Source of the DNA: Roseateles_E cavernae
Lineage (GTDB): Bacteria; Pseudomonadota; Gammaproteobacteria; Burkholderiales; Burkholderiaceae_C
Direction: 5' to 3'
NCBI RefSeq assembly: GCF_040187885.1
Contig: NZ_JBDPLH010000001.1
Span: 1 to 64,000 of the forward strand
DNA: 64,000 nucleotides
In this document: positions 42,364-50,552 of the stretch, piece by piece
How positions within the stretch are numbered: position 1 is the stretch's first letter
Layout: each line of letters starts with the position of its first letter
The notes under the pieces: model-generated
Told to the model about the DNA's origin: nothing
Databases searched by the model: none
What the model saw: only the letters and a program-made list of their open reading frames with translations
Made by a program: the position numbers and the translations under genes

Positions 42364-43340
42364 GCCGGCTCCCCACTGTAGTGCCGGGACAGCCGCAGGA
42401 TGGCGCTGACCGAGCCGGCCAGCAGACCCGAGGCCAGCAGCGCCACCAGCAGAAAACTCCCCACCTGATCCCCCTGGCCGCTGAACAGCAGCCGCGCCAG
42501 CCCCGCCACCAGCAAGGCGTTCAGGCCCAGCGCCACCGCGCTGAGCGCGAACACGTCGAAGCCGCGCCGCGTCGCCAGCAGGCCGGCCGCGAGGCCCAGA
42601 ATGAGCAGGCCCAGGCCGTATTGCGGCGCAATGCGCTCATGGAACAGGCCCACGCCGGCGCTCAGACTCAGCGCGATCACCGCGAACAAGGCCACCAGGC
42701 GCAGCGACCACAGCCCCGCACCGGTGAAACGGCGCAGCGGCGGGCCCAGCCCGGCGCCCAGCGCCAGCATCGCGCCAAAGCCCAGCAGATGCACGCCCAG
42801 GTCCTCGGGCTGCACCCGCCAGCTGCGCCCGGTATGGGTCTGGGTCCACAGCGAGATGCCGGTCAGCACCACCAGGGCCCAGGGCGCCCACAGCAGATCC
42901 GAGCGCACCGCGGCAGCCAGCGGCAGGCCCAGCACGGCCCACAGCGCGAACAGCTGCCAGGCATCGGCGCCGGTCTGGTAGGTCTGGCCGAAGAAGGCAA
43001 ACAGCGCGCCGGTCGTCACAAAGGCCAGCAGGGCCAGCGGCGCGCGTGCGGCCGGCCGCAGCGCCGCGCCCACGCACAGCAGCAGGATCAGCCCCTGCAG
43101 GAGCGCAAAGCGCTCGAAGCGTCCCAACCCGGCCCAGTTCGCCGCCACCCACATCACCAGGCCCAGCCCGCCCAGCGCGGCCGCCAGCGCCGCGATGATG
43201 CGGGGCAGCCAGCGCTGCAGCAGAGCGGGCTCGTCGAAGAGGCCGGCCAGCCTGTGCAGGCGCAGGGCCTGGGTGGCGGAAAGCCCGTGCAGGGCCGTCA
43301 GTTCAAAAATCCGGGCTCGCAAATCCATGGCGCGCATCAT
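42360..43340 (-). CDS. DUF2157 polytopic membrane protein
   Basis: A 326-residue protein. A cytoplasmic N-terminal helix pair (ARIFELTALHGLSATQALRL) is followed by about nine membrane helices, including the family stretch LGLVMWVAANWAGL and FFGQTYQTGADAWQLFALWA. DUF2157 has no established function. Possible starts are the tandem ATGs at 43340 and 43337 or an ATG at 43328. It overlaps the next gene by a stop/start overlap and follows a 52-residue membrane protein gene. Confidence 0.8.
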   Translation of the reverse strand: MMRAMDLRARIFELTALHGLSATQALRLHRLAGLFDEPALLQRWLPRIIAALAAALGGLGLVMWVAANWAGLGRFERFALLQGLILLLCVGAALRPAARAPLALLAFVTTGALFAFFGQTYQTGADAWQLFALWAVLGLPLAAAVRSDLLWAPWALVVLTGISLWTQTHTGRSWRVQPEDLGVHLLGFGAMLALGAGLGPPLRRFTGAGLWSLRLVALFAVIALSLSAGVGLFHERIAPQYGLGLLILGLAAGLLATRRGFDVFALSAVALGLNALLVAGLARLLFSGQGDQVGSFLLVALLASGLLAGSVSAILRLSRHYSGEPA

Positions 43341-43349
43341 GCCCGGCAA

Positions 43350-43508
43350 TCAGATCAGCGCGAAGGCAAAACCGAGCAGGGCCGTGCACAGCGGCAGCAG
43401 ACCCAGCACCGCCTCGATGCGGCGGTTGAGGCGGGTCGGTGCCGGCTCCATCAGGTCTTCGGCAAAGGCCTCGCTGCGGTAGCTCGGGAAAGGCGTGGGC
43501 TCGGACAT
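43350..43508 (-). CDS. Small membrane protein at the head of the DUF2157 operon (52 residues)
   Basis: A 52-residue reading frame beginning MSEPTPFPSYRSEAFAEDLM, then a basic turn (TRLNRRIEA) and one hydrophobic helix ending FAFALI. CAGGAGCAC precedes the ATG on the reverse strand, a good ribosome binding site. The DUF2157 gene begins 9 bp after its stop. It is too short for common gene callers; the site, composition and spacing suggest it is translated. Function unknown. Confidence 0.6.
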   Translation of the reverse strand: MSEPTPFPSYRSEAFAEDLMEPAPTRLNRRIEAVLGLLPLCTALLGFAFALI

Positions 43509-43715
43509 GGCGTGCTCCTGATGCCGGGATCCGGCATGGCTGCACTGTCGACGCGGCCGGTCTCAAGCAGATTGCTGCTTTGTTGAGGAATTGTTTCGTT
43601 TGTAGCCGGCTTGTCCCCTGATTCGTCCTCTCGATGCGGGGCAGAAGCCGCTCGCCGACCCGGCTCGGCGGGCCAGAATCGAAGCCACCACCTACACAAA
43701 CCAAGGAGCCTCTCG

Positions 43716-44255
43716 ATGTCCCAACACCTTCGCACCACCCTCGCCCTGCTCGGCGCCTGCCTGCTCGCCGCCGCTCCGGCCCTGGCGGCCGAGCGCAGCG
43801 TCACCCTGAACGTCGCCGGCGCCAGCGGCGACGGCGCCGCCGTCGGCACCGTGCGCATCGTCGAGTCGCCCTACGGTCTGGTCTTCCACCCGGCGCTGAG
43901 CGGCCTGCCGCCGGGCCTGCACGGTTTTCATGTGCATGAGAAACCGTCCTGCGCGCCGGCCGCCAACAAGGAGGGCGTGATGGTGCCGGCACTGGCGGCC
44001 GGCGGCCATCTGGACCCGGCCGGCAGCGGCAAGCACGGCGAGCCCTGGGGCAGCGGCCATCTGGGCGATCTGCCGCCGCTGTATGTCGCCGCCGACGGCA
44101 CGGCTAGCCAGCCGGTGCTGGGGCCGCGGCTGAAGCTGGCCGATGTGCTGAACCGCTCGCTGATGGTGCACGCCGGCGGCGACAACCATGCCGATCATCC
44201 GGCGCCGCTGGGCGGTGGCGGAGCGCGCGTGGCCTGCGGGGTGATCGGAGGCTGA
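43716..44255 (+). CDS. sodC: Periplasmic Cu/Zn superoxide dismutase
   Basis: A 179-residue secreted enzyme (signal peptide about 1-24, ending ALAA) that dismutates superoxide. Metal-binding motifs are GFHVHEKPSC, AGGHLDPAGSGKHG, GHLGDLPPLYV and MVHAGGDNHADHP, with the disulfide cysteines C(SC) and the C-terminal VACGVIG. AAGGAG lies 8 nt before the ATG. It is a single gene. Confidence 0.95.
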   Translation: MSQHLRTTLALLGACLLAAAPALAAERSVTLNVAGASGDGAAVGTVRIVESPYGLVFHPALSGLPPGLHGFHVHEKPSCAPAANKEGVMVPALAAGGHLDPAGSGKHGEPWGSGHLGDLPPLYVAADGTASQPVLGPRLKLADVLNRSLMVHAGGDNHADHPAPLGGGGARVACGVIGG

Positions 44256-44314
44256 ATCCCGGCAGCGGGCGGCCCGGCTGGCAAAATGCCGGCTTGTCCG
44301 CCGCCGCCGCTCCC

Positions 44315-46216
44315 ATGTCTTCCCTCGCTCCCCGCGTGCTCGCCGTCATCCCGCCGATGACCCAGCTGAACACGCCCTATCCCTCGACCGCCTATCTGAC
44401 CGGCTTTCTGCGCTCGCGCCAGATTCCGGCGGTGCAGGAGGACCTGGCGCTGGCCCTGATGCTGGCGCTGTTCTCGCGCGAGGGGCTGGCCGGCCTGCAT
44501 GAGGCCGTGCAGGCGAGGCCCGAGGCGCAGCGCTCGGCCCAGGTGCGCAGCTTCGCGGCCCAGTACGAGCGCTATGCCGCGACGATCACGCCGGTGATCC
44601 GCTTTCTGCAGGGCGGCGACGCGACGCTGGCCCACCGCATCAACACCCGCGCCTTCCTGCCCGAGGGCAGCCGCTTCGAAACGCTGGACGCCTATCTCGA
44701 GGAGGACGGCGGCGACCCGCTGGCCTGGGCCTTCGGCGCCCTGGGCCTGCAGGACCGGGCCCGCCATCTGGCCACGCTGTATCTGAACGACCTGGCCGAT
44801 GTGCTGCGCGATGCAGTGGACGAGCGCTTCGAGTTCGTCCGCTATGCCGAGAAGCTGGCCACCGCCCAGCCCACCTTCGAGCCGCTGGCCCAGGCCCTGG
44901 CCGCGCCGCCGAACCTGGTGGACCGGCTGCTGCAAGACCTGACCCTGGCGGCCGTCGAGCGCCACCGGCCCCAGGTCGTGCTGCTGTCGGTGCCCTTCCC
45001 CGGCGCCGTCTATGCGGCGCTGCGCATCGCCCAGACCATCAAGGCGCACAGCCCCGCGGTCAAGATCGTGCTGGGCGGCGGCTTCGTCAACACCGAGCTG
45101 CGCGAGCTCGGCGAGCCGCGCCTGTTCGACTTCGTCGACTTCATCACGCTGGACGCCGGCGAGCGCCCGCTGCTGGCCCTGCTGGAGCACATCGATGGCA
45201 AGCGCTCGCAACAGCGCCTGGTGCGGACCTTTGTGCGCGACGCCGACACGGTGAAGTACATCAACTTCGTCGAGCCCGATATTCCTTTTGAAGAGGTGGG
45301 CACGCCCACCTGGGACGGCCTGCCGCTGGACAAGTATCTGTCGCTGCTGGACATGCTGAACCCGATGAACCGGCTGTGGAGCGACGGGCGCTGGAACAAG
45401 CTGACCGTGGCGCACGGCTGCTACTGGAAGAAATGCAGCTTCTGCGATGTCTCGCTGGACTACATCTCGCGCTATGACGCGGCCTCGGCCGAGACCCTGG
45501 TGGACCGCATCGAGGCCATCGTCGCCGAGACCGGCCAGACCGGCTTCCATCTGGTCGACGAGGCGGCGCCGCCGAAGTCGCTGAAGGCGCTGGCGCTGGA
45601 GCTGGAAAAGCGCGGCACCGCGATCAGCTGGTGGGGCAATATCCGCTTCGAGAAGACCTTCACGCCCGAGCTGTGCCAGCAGCTGGCCGACAGCGGCTGC
45701 ATCGCGATCTCGGGCGGGCTGGAGGTGGCCTCGGACCGGCTCCTGCAGCTGATGAAGAAGGGCGTCTCGGTCGAGCAGGTGGCGCGGGTCACCAAGGGCT
45801 TTGCCGACGCCGGCGTGCTGGTGCATGCCTATCTGATGTATGGCTTCCCGACCCAGACCGTGCAGGACACGGTGGACGCGCTGGAGTATGTGCGCCAGCT
45901 GTTCGAGAACGGCTGCATCCACAGCGGCTTCTTCCACCGTTTTGCCTGCACCGTGCATTCGCCGGTGGGCATGAACCCCGAGGACTACGGCGTGCAGCTG
46001 CTGCCCCTGCCCGACAGCCCCTTCGCGAAGAACGATGTCGGCTTCATCGACCCCACGGGCGTCGACCACGACCGCCTCGGCCGCGCGCTGAAGAAGGCCA
46101 TCTACAACTTCATGCACGGCATCGGCGTCGAGGAAGATGTGCGCAGCTGGTTCGATATGAAGGTGCCCAAGACCACGGTGCCCCGGCACAAGATCGCGAA
46201 GGCGCTGGCGGCATGA
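44315..46216 (+). CDS. B12-binding-type radical SAM protein with CX4CX2C cluster motif
   Basis: A 633-residue cytoplasmic protein of the COG1032 type. An N-terminal region and a cobalamin-binding-like Rossmann domain (about 200-310; VVLLSVPFPGAVYAALRIAQ, KIVLGGGFVNTEL) precede the radical SAM barrel (about 350-560; IAISGGLEVASDRLL, YLMYGFPTQT). The cluster cysteines read HGCYWKKCSFCD, that is C369, C374, C377. This is CX4CX2C rather than the canonical CX3CX2C. Substrate unknown. The ATG at 44315 is preferred over a TTG upstream. It overlaps the methyltransferase start (ATGA). Confidence 0.82.
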   Translation: MSSLAPRVLAVIPPMTQLNTPYPSTAYLTGFLRSRQIPAVQEDLALALMLALFSREGLAGLHEAVQARPEAQRSAQVRSFAAQYERYAATITPVIRFLQGGDATLAHRINTRAFLPEGSRFETLDAYLEEDGGDPLAWAFGALGLQDRARHLATLYLNDLADVLRDAVDERFEFVRYAEKLATAQPTFEPLAQALAAPPNLVDRLLQDLTLAAVERHRPQVVLLSVPFPGAVYAALRIAQTIKAHSPAVKIVLGGGFVNTELRELGEPRLFDFVDFITLDAGERPLLALLEHIDGKRSQQRLVRTFVRDADTVKYINFVEPDIPFEEVGTPTWDGLPLDKYLSLLDMLNPMNRLWSDGRWNKLTVAHGCYWKKCSFCDVSLDYISRYDAASAETLVDRIEAIVAETGQTGFHLVDEAAPPKSLKALALELEKRGTAISWWGNIRFEKTFTPELCQQLADSGCIAISGGLEVASDRLLQLMKKGVSVEQVARVTKGFADAGVLVHAYLMYGFPTQTVQDTVDALEYVRQLFENGCIHSGFFHRFACTVHSPVGMNPEDYGVQLLPLPDSPFAKNDVGFIDPTGVDHDRLGRALKKAIYNFMHGIGVEEDVRSWFDMKVPKTTVPRHKIAKALAA

Positions 46217-47163
46217 CCAGCTTGCAGCCCCTGCTCGACGCCATCGCCACCCTCACCCCCAACCCCGCCGAGGCCCATCGCGTCTTCCACGGCCGCGGCG
46301 GCCTGCACCCGGGCTGCGAGCATCTGGCGCTGGATGCTTTTCCGCCGGTCTGGCTGCTGACCAGTTTTTCGCAGCCGCTGGGCGATGCCGAGCTGGCCGA
46401 GATCCACAGCGCGCTGAGCGAGCGCTGCGGGCCCGCGCTGAGCTGGGCCTACCAGTTCCGCCACGTGGGCCGCAGCGAGACCCGGCTGATGGCCGGCAGC
46501 CTGCCCGAGCCCCATCTCGTCAGCGAGCAGGGCGCGCGCTATCTGGTCCATCTGCTGCGCGGCCAGAATCACGGCCTCTTCCTCGACATGGCCGAGGGCC
46601 GGCGCTGGGTGCGCGAGTTGGTGGCCGGCTGGCCCGACAAGCGCCGGCTCAAGGTCTTGAACCTGTTCGCCTACACCTGCGCCTTCTCGGTCGTGGCCCT
46701 GCAGGCCGGCGCGACCCAGGTGGTCAATGTGGACATGAGCGACGGCGCGCTGGGCATAGGCAAGAAGAACCACCAGCTCAACAGCCTGACCGCCGCACCC
46801 GGCATGGGCACGGCCAGCTTCCTGCCCCACGACATCTTCACCAGCTGGGGCAAGATCGGCCGCGCCGGCCCCTACGAGCTGATCATCGTCGACCCGCCCA
46901 GCTTCCAGAAAGGCAGCTTCGTCGCCACCAAGGACTACGCCCGCCTGATGCGCCGCCTGCCCGAGCTGCTGGCGCCCGGCGGCTACGCGATGTTGTGCCT
47001 GAACACGCCCAAGCTGGACCTGGGCTTTCTGCAGACCCAGATGCAGGAACTGGCGCCGGCGCTGCGCTTTGTCGAGCGGGTGGCGAATCCGGCGGCCTTT
47101 GCCGATGTGGACGAGCAGCGCTCGCTGAAGGTGCTGGTGTATCAGGCGCCGGCACTGGGCTGA
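46213..47163 (+). CDS. Class I SAM-dependent methyltransferase, RlmI/RlmK-like
   Basis: A 316-residue methyltransferase. The SAM-binding motif is LNLFAYTCAFSVVALQAGA, followed by the acidic strand VNVDMS and the catalytic-type motif IIVDPPSFQKGSF. The last is close to the DPPSF of 23S rRNA m5C/m2G methyltransferases, but the usual PUA domain is missing. Coupled translation with the radical SAM gene suggests a shared pathway; rRNA or another nucleic acid is a likely substrate. Confidence 0.8.
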   Translation: MTSLQPLLDAIATLTPNPAEAHRVFHGRGGLHPGCEHLALDAFPPVWLLTSFSQPLGDAELAEIHSALSERCGPALSWAYQFRHVGRSETRLMAGSLPEPHLVSEQGARYLVHLLRGQNHGLFLDMAEGRRWVRELVAGWPDKRRLKVLNLFAYTCAFSVVALQAGATQVVNVDMSDGALGIGKKNHQLNSLTAAPGMGTASFLPHDIFTSWGKIGRAGPYELIIVDPPSFQKGSFVATKDYARLMRRLPELLAPGGYAMLCLNTPKLDLGFLQTQMQELAPALRFVERVANPAAFADVDEQRSLKVLVYQAPALG

Positions 47164-47301
47164 GGCGCCGCGCCAAGACGATAAACAGGCACCGGCTGCG
47201 ACAGCGCCGGCCTCGCCGGTTTCGGGGACGCGCGGCCATGGTCAAGCGCGACACCGGGGGCTAGGCTGGCGCAGGCCCATTTCAGCGGCCGGGAGTTCCT
47301 C

Positions 47302-48444
47302 ATGCATTGCGCCTCTTCGCGTTTCTTCTCATCGTCCGCCGCTCGGTGCGTGGCCATGGCCTTGCTGTCGGGCCTGCCGGCCGGCGCGGTCTGGGCCGTC
47401 GACGCGGTGCCAGCGGCCGACACCCATATCAGCGCCAGCCTGCCGGCCAGCAATTTCGGCGCGCTGCCCACGCTCAATGTCGGCGGCGGCTCGCAGGCCC
47501 TGCTGCGCTTCGATCTGGGCACGCTGCCGGCCGGGCTGACGGCGGCCAAGCTGCAGAAGGCCAGCCTGCTGCTCTATATCAACCGGGTCGGCACGCCCGG
47601 CGCGATCGAGGCGCAGACGGTCTACAGCCCCTGGACCGAGATGGGCGCCACCGCCGCCAGCCCGCCGACCACCTCGGGCGCCGGCAGCGTGCCGGCCGTG
47701 CCGGTCAGTGCCGCCGGCCAGTATCTGGCCATCGATGTGACGGCCCAGGTGCGGCAATGGATCACCAGCCCCGGCAGCAACCACGGCTTCGCGCTGGTGC
47801 CGGCCGTCTCGGCGCCGGCCACCGTGGTGTTCTTCGACAGCAAGGAGAACACCGCCACCGGCCATGTGGCCCGGCTGGACCTGAGCCTGATGGACCAGGG
47901 GGCCAAGGGCGACACCGGCCCGGCCGGCCCGCCCGGCCCCAAGGGCGACACCGGCGCGACGGGCGCCCAGGGGCCGCAGGGCCTGACCGGTGCGCCGGGG
48001 CCCAAGGGCGACACCGGGGCCCAGGGCCCACAAGGGCCCAGCGGCGTCAACCAGGTGCGTTCCTGGAACGGGCAGGTCAGCACCACGTCGATTGCGGCGG
48101 CGACCTATGCCTTCCTCGGCCCCACCGCCAGCGTGACGACCACCACCACCCAGCGCTTCAGCAACGCCGCCACGCTGAGCTTTATCGCCTCGATCAACAC
48201 CAATCTGCGCGTCGACGTCTGCTACGCCCTCAGCAGCGGCGGCACGGTCTTCTCGCCCAATAACGGCTACAAGATCATGCCCACCACCGCCAATGTGCGG
48301 CAGCTGATCAACCTCAGCAACAGCTTCACACTGGGCGCCGGCAGCTATCTGATCGGCCCCTGCGCCCGCGGCACCTCGGCCGCGCTGACGCTGAGCGGCA
48401 ACTCCGACGACTGGAGCACCGGCTGGAGCCTGGTGACGAATTAG
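47302..48444 (+). CDS. Secreted DNRLRE-domain protein with collagen-like repeats
   Basis: A 380-residue exported protein. The signal peptide ends near residue 32 (AVWAVDA). A DNRLRE-type beta domain (about 33-198) has ADTHISASLPASNFGALPTL and LLRFDLGTLP. A collagen-like stretch of about 16 Gly-X-Y triplets (about 200-248, with GPKGDTGATGAQGPQG units) follows, then a beta-rich C-terminal domain. The triplets include KGD. It is probably a surface or secreted adhesive or structural protein. GGGAG precedes the ATG. It stands alone. Confidence 0.82.
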   Translation: MHCASSRFFSSSAARCVAMALLSGLPAGAVWAVDAVPAADTHISASLPASNFGALPTLNVGGGSQALLRFDLGTLPAGLTAAKLQKASLLLYINRVGTPGAIEAQTVYSPWTEMGATAASPPTTSGAGSVPAVPVSAAGQYLAIDVTAQVRQWITSPGSNHGFALVPAVSAPATVVFFDSKENTATGHVARLDLSLMDQGAKGDTGPAGPPGPKGDTGATGAQGPQGLTGAPGPKGDTGAQGPQGPSGVNQVRSWNGQVSTTSIAAATYAFLGPTASVTTTTTQRFSNAATLSFIASINTNLRVDVCYALSSGGTVFSPNNGYKIMPTTANVRQLINLSNSFTLGAGSYLIGPCARGTSAALTLSGNSDDWSTGWSLVTN

Positions 48445-48490
48445 GGCGGCGGCGGCATCATAGGCCTCGGCAAGGACTCCGGAGACGGCG

Positions 48491-49000
48491 ATGGACGAGT
48501 GGGAGTTTCGCTTCAAGGCCTGTGGCGCCGTGACGGCCGTCTGCTCGGCGCTCAGCATCGTGATCGGCGGGTTTGCCGCGCTCCACAGCTATCGCCAGCA
48601 GGGCCTGGCTGCGGAGGCGCTCAAGCACAAAGAGCTGCGCCAGATGGAGTACAGCCAGAAGCGCGAGATCTACTACGAGCTGGTCGACGCCGCCGCCGCG
48701 GTGTCGGCCAGCCTGGACAAGGCCGACGCCGAGCGCAACGCGGCCCGCTACTGGCGGCTCTACTACGGCAAGGCCCATATCGCCGTCATTGACGAGGCTG
48801 TCCACAAGGCCAAGCAAGCGTTCGCGCTCGAACTGGAGGCGGCCATGCAGCGCGGCTCATTCCCGACCAAGGATCTGCAAAGCGCGGCGCTGGTGCTGGC
48901 CCGCGAATGCCGGCTCGTGCTGCGCGCCCAGAATCTGTTCAGCAGCCCCGACGAGGACAAGGCCGGCGGCAAGGCGGCCGTCAGCGCGGCAAGCGGCTAG
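48491..49000 (+). CDS. Single-helix membrane protein of unknown function
   Basis: A 169-residue protein with one N-terminal membrane helix (AVTAVCSALSIVIGGFAALH, about 13-32) and a soluble helical domain, LKHKELRQMEYSQKREIYYE being typical of a coiled segment. GGAGACGG precedes the ATG. The layout resembles small membrane-anchored proteins of unknown role. No operon partner is evident. Confidence 0.72.
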   Translation: MDEWEFRFKACGAVTAVCSALSIVIGGFAALHSYRQQGLAAEALKHKELRQMEYSQKREIYYELVDAAAAVSASLDKADAERNAARYWRLYYGKAHIAVIDEAVHKAKQAFALELEAAMQRGSFPTKDLQSAALVLARECRLVLRAQNLFSSPDEDKAGGKAAVSAASG

Positions 49001-49018
49001 CCGGCGCCGCCGCCACGC

Positions 49019-49393
49019 TCAGTCCGGATAGGCCCAGGCCTCCAGCATCAGCCGCGCGCCGGCCACATTGGTGGCGCAGGGGATGTTGTGCACATCGCAG
49101 GCCCGCACCAGCGCGTTGATATCGGGCTCGTGCGGCTGCGGCGTCATCGGGTCGCGCAGAAAGATCACCCCGTCCACCTCGCCCACCGCCAGCCGCGCCC
49201 CGATCTGCAGATCGCCGCCCAGCGGCCCGCTGAGCAGCCGTTCGACATGGACCAGCCCCAGCTCGTCGCGCAGCCGCCCGCCGGTGGTGCCGGTGGCCAT
49301 CAGCTGACAGGTATTCAGGAAGGGCAGGAACTCGGCGGCCAGGGCCACCATCTCGTTCTTCTTGCGGTCGTGGGCGATCAGGGCGAGTCTCAT
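49019..49393 (-). CDS. mgsA: Methylglyoxal synthase
   Basis: A 124-residue enzyme converting dihydroxyacetone phosphate to methylglyoxal and phosphate. The phosphate-binding TGTTGGRL, SGPLGGDLQIGA and FLRDPMTPQPHEPDI with catalytic Asp residues are all present. It is a phosphate-starvation bypass of lower glycolysis. Length is about 25 residues shorter than the E. coli enzyme, at both ends. It is a single gene. Confidence 0.93.
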   Translation of the reverse strand: MRLALIAHDRKKNEMVALAAEFLPFLNTCQLMATGTTGGRLRDELGLVHVERLLSGPLGGDLQIGARLAVGEVDGVIFLRDPMTPQPHEPDINALVRACDVHNIPCATNVAGARLMLEAWAYPD

Positions 49394-49430
49394 GGGTGCA
49401 TCTTAGGGGCCGGCCAGTTACAGCGCGGCG

Positions 49431-50099
49431 TCAATCGCGGTCGGGCGCGCCCAGCGGGAAGTAGTGGCGATAAGGCCTGGCCTCATCGACGGCACGCGCG
49501 AACGAGGACCGCGCCAGCAGGCGGCGGCGGTAGGCCAGCAGATGGGTGTGGGCCTTGTCGATGGCATGGGTCCAGTCGGCATAGAACAGAAAGGGCGCGG
49601 CGGCGCAGTCGGCCAGGCTGAACTGCCCGCCGGCCGCCCACTCGCGCCCTGCAGCCATGCGCGCATCGAGCCAGGCATAGGCGGTGTCCAGCATCGCCCG
49701 CGCCTCGCTCACACCGTAGGCGTCGCGCTGCTCGGGCGGCCGCAAGGCGTTGAAGACGATCTTCTGCTGCGGCGTCGAGACATAGTTGTCGAAGAAGCGG
49801 TCCAGCATCCGCACCTCCAGCGCCGCCTGCGCATCCTCGGGCAGCAGACGCACCGGGCCTGGCCGGTGCAGGCCCAGGTATTCGATGATGCAGCTCGCCT
49901 CCATGATGGTGGCGCCGCGCTCCTCATCGACCAGCAGCGGAAAGCGCTTGATCGGCCACAACTCGGCCAGCGCCTTCGTCGCCGGACAGTCCGGCCCCTC
50001 CAGCAACTGCGGCTCAAACGGAATCGCGTTCTCGTCGAACGCGATCAGCACCTTCTGGCAGTAGGACGAGAAGGGGTGGTAGTAGAGCTGCAGGGGCAT
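49431..50099 (-). CDS. Glutathione S-transferase family protein
   Basis: A 222-residue protein with an N-terminal thioredoxin-like domain (LYYHPFSSYCQKVLIAFDE; the SxxC could bind glutathione) and MEASCIIEYLG, followed by the helical C-terminal domain (SLADCAAAPFLFYADW). Such soluble enzymes conjugate or isomerise electrophiles; the exact substrate is unknown. It lies next to mgsA on the same strand, and methylglyoxal is detoxified through glutathione, but a link is only suggestive. Confidence 0.85.
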   Translation of the reverse strand: MPLQLYYHPFSSYCQKVLIAFDENAIPFEPQLLEGPDCPATKALAELWPIKRFPLLVDEERGATIMEASCIIEYLGLHRPGPVRLLPEDAQAALEVRMLDRFFDNYVSTPQQKIVFNALRPPEQRDAYGVSEARAMLDTAYAWLDARMAAGREWAAGGQFSLADCAAAPFLFYADWTHAIDKAHTHLLAYRRRLLARSSFARAVDEARPYRHYFPLGAPDRD

Positions 50100-50552
50100 G
50101 GGGTGTCTCCGTTGATGGCGATGGTGCCATGGAGACTCGACGGATGGGGTGGGCGGGGTTCGACAGAGCCCTCAGGATGCTCGGCTGCGTGGGATGGCTG
50201 CTTGGCAGCTCAAGCTGAACTCACGCTGTCGGAGGTTTAGCTGACGCTGGTGCATGCGGCCTACATCAGGCGAAAGGCGAGGCCGTGCAGGCATTCGCTT
50301 CGTCCTCTTTGCACGCCAATCCTCTTGCTGCTCACTGCGTTGCCTAGACATGGGTACACGAAACCGATGTGCTGGCTCTGAGCAGCTTGAAACGATCACG
50401 AAACCTGCGAGTGTGTCCGGTCACTTGCAACAGCCCGGAGCCGACGAAAACCGCGAACTTACCCCCAGGACTGCAGCCCAGAGGCGGCGCAAGACGGTCA
50501 TGAGCGCCCGAGGCGGCCGGTTGACTGGCCAATCGGTTAAGAGAGTCTGAGA
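50100..50552. other. Gene-poor stretch beside the nuclease-like gene
   Basis: I see no supported gene in these 453 bases. Short open frames exist on both strands but have neither a ribosome binding site nor a plausible protein. The base composition looks less GC-rich than that of the surrounding operons, which together with the following gene suggests an inserted segment. No repeats, tRNA or integrase were found. Confidence 0.5.

Noticed and set aside
47899..48052. Tandem DNA repeat or CRISPR-like array
   Set aside because: The periodicity is of Gly-X-Y codons within one reading frame. There are no constant repeats with unique spacers.
50254..50550. A 98-codon forward frame next to the nuclease-like gene
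   Set aside because: No ribosome binding site, no plausible protein pattern, and it overlaps another spurious frame on the other strand.
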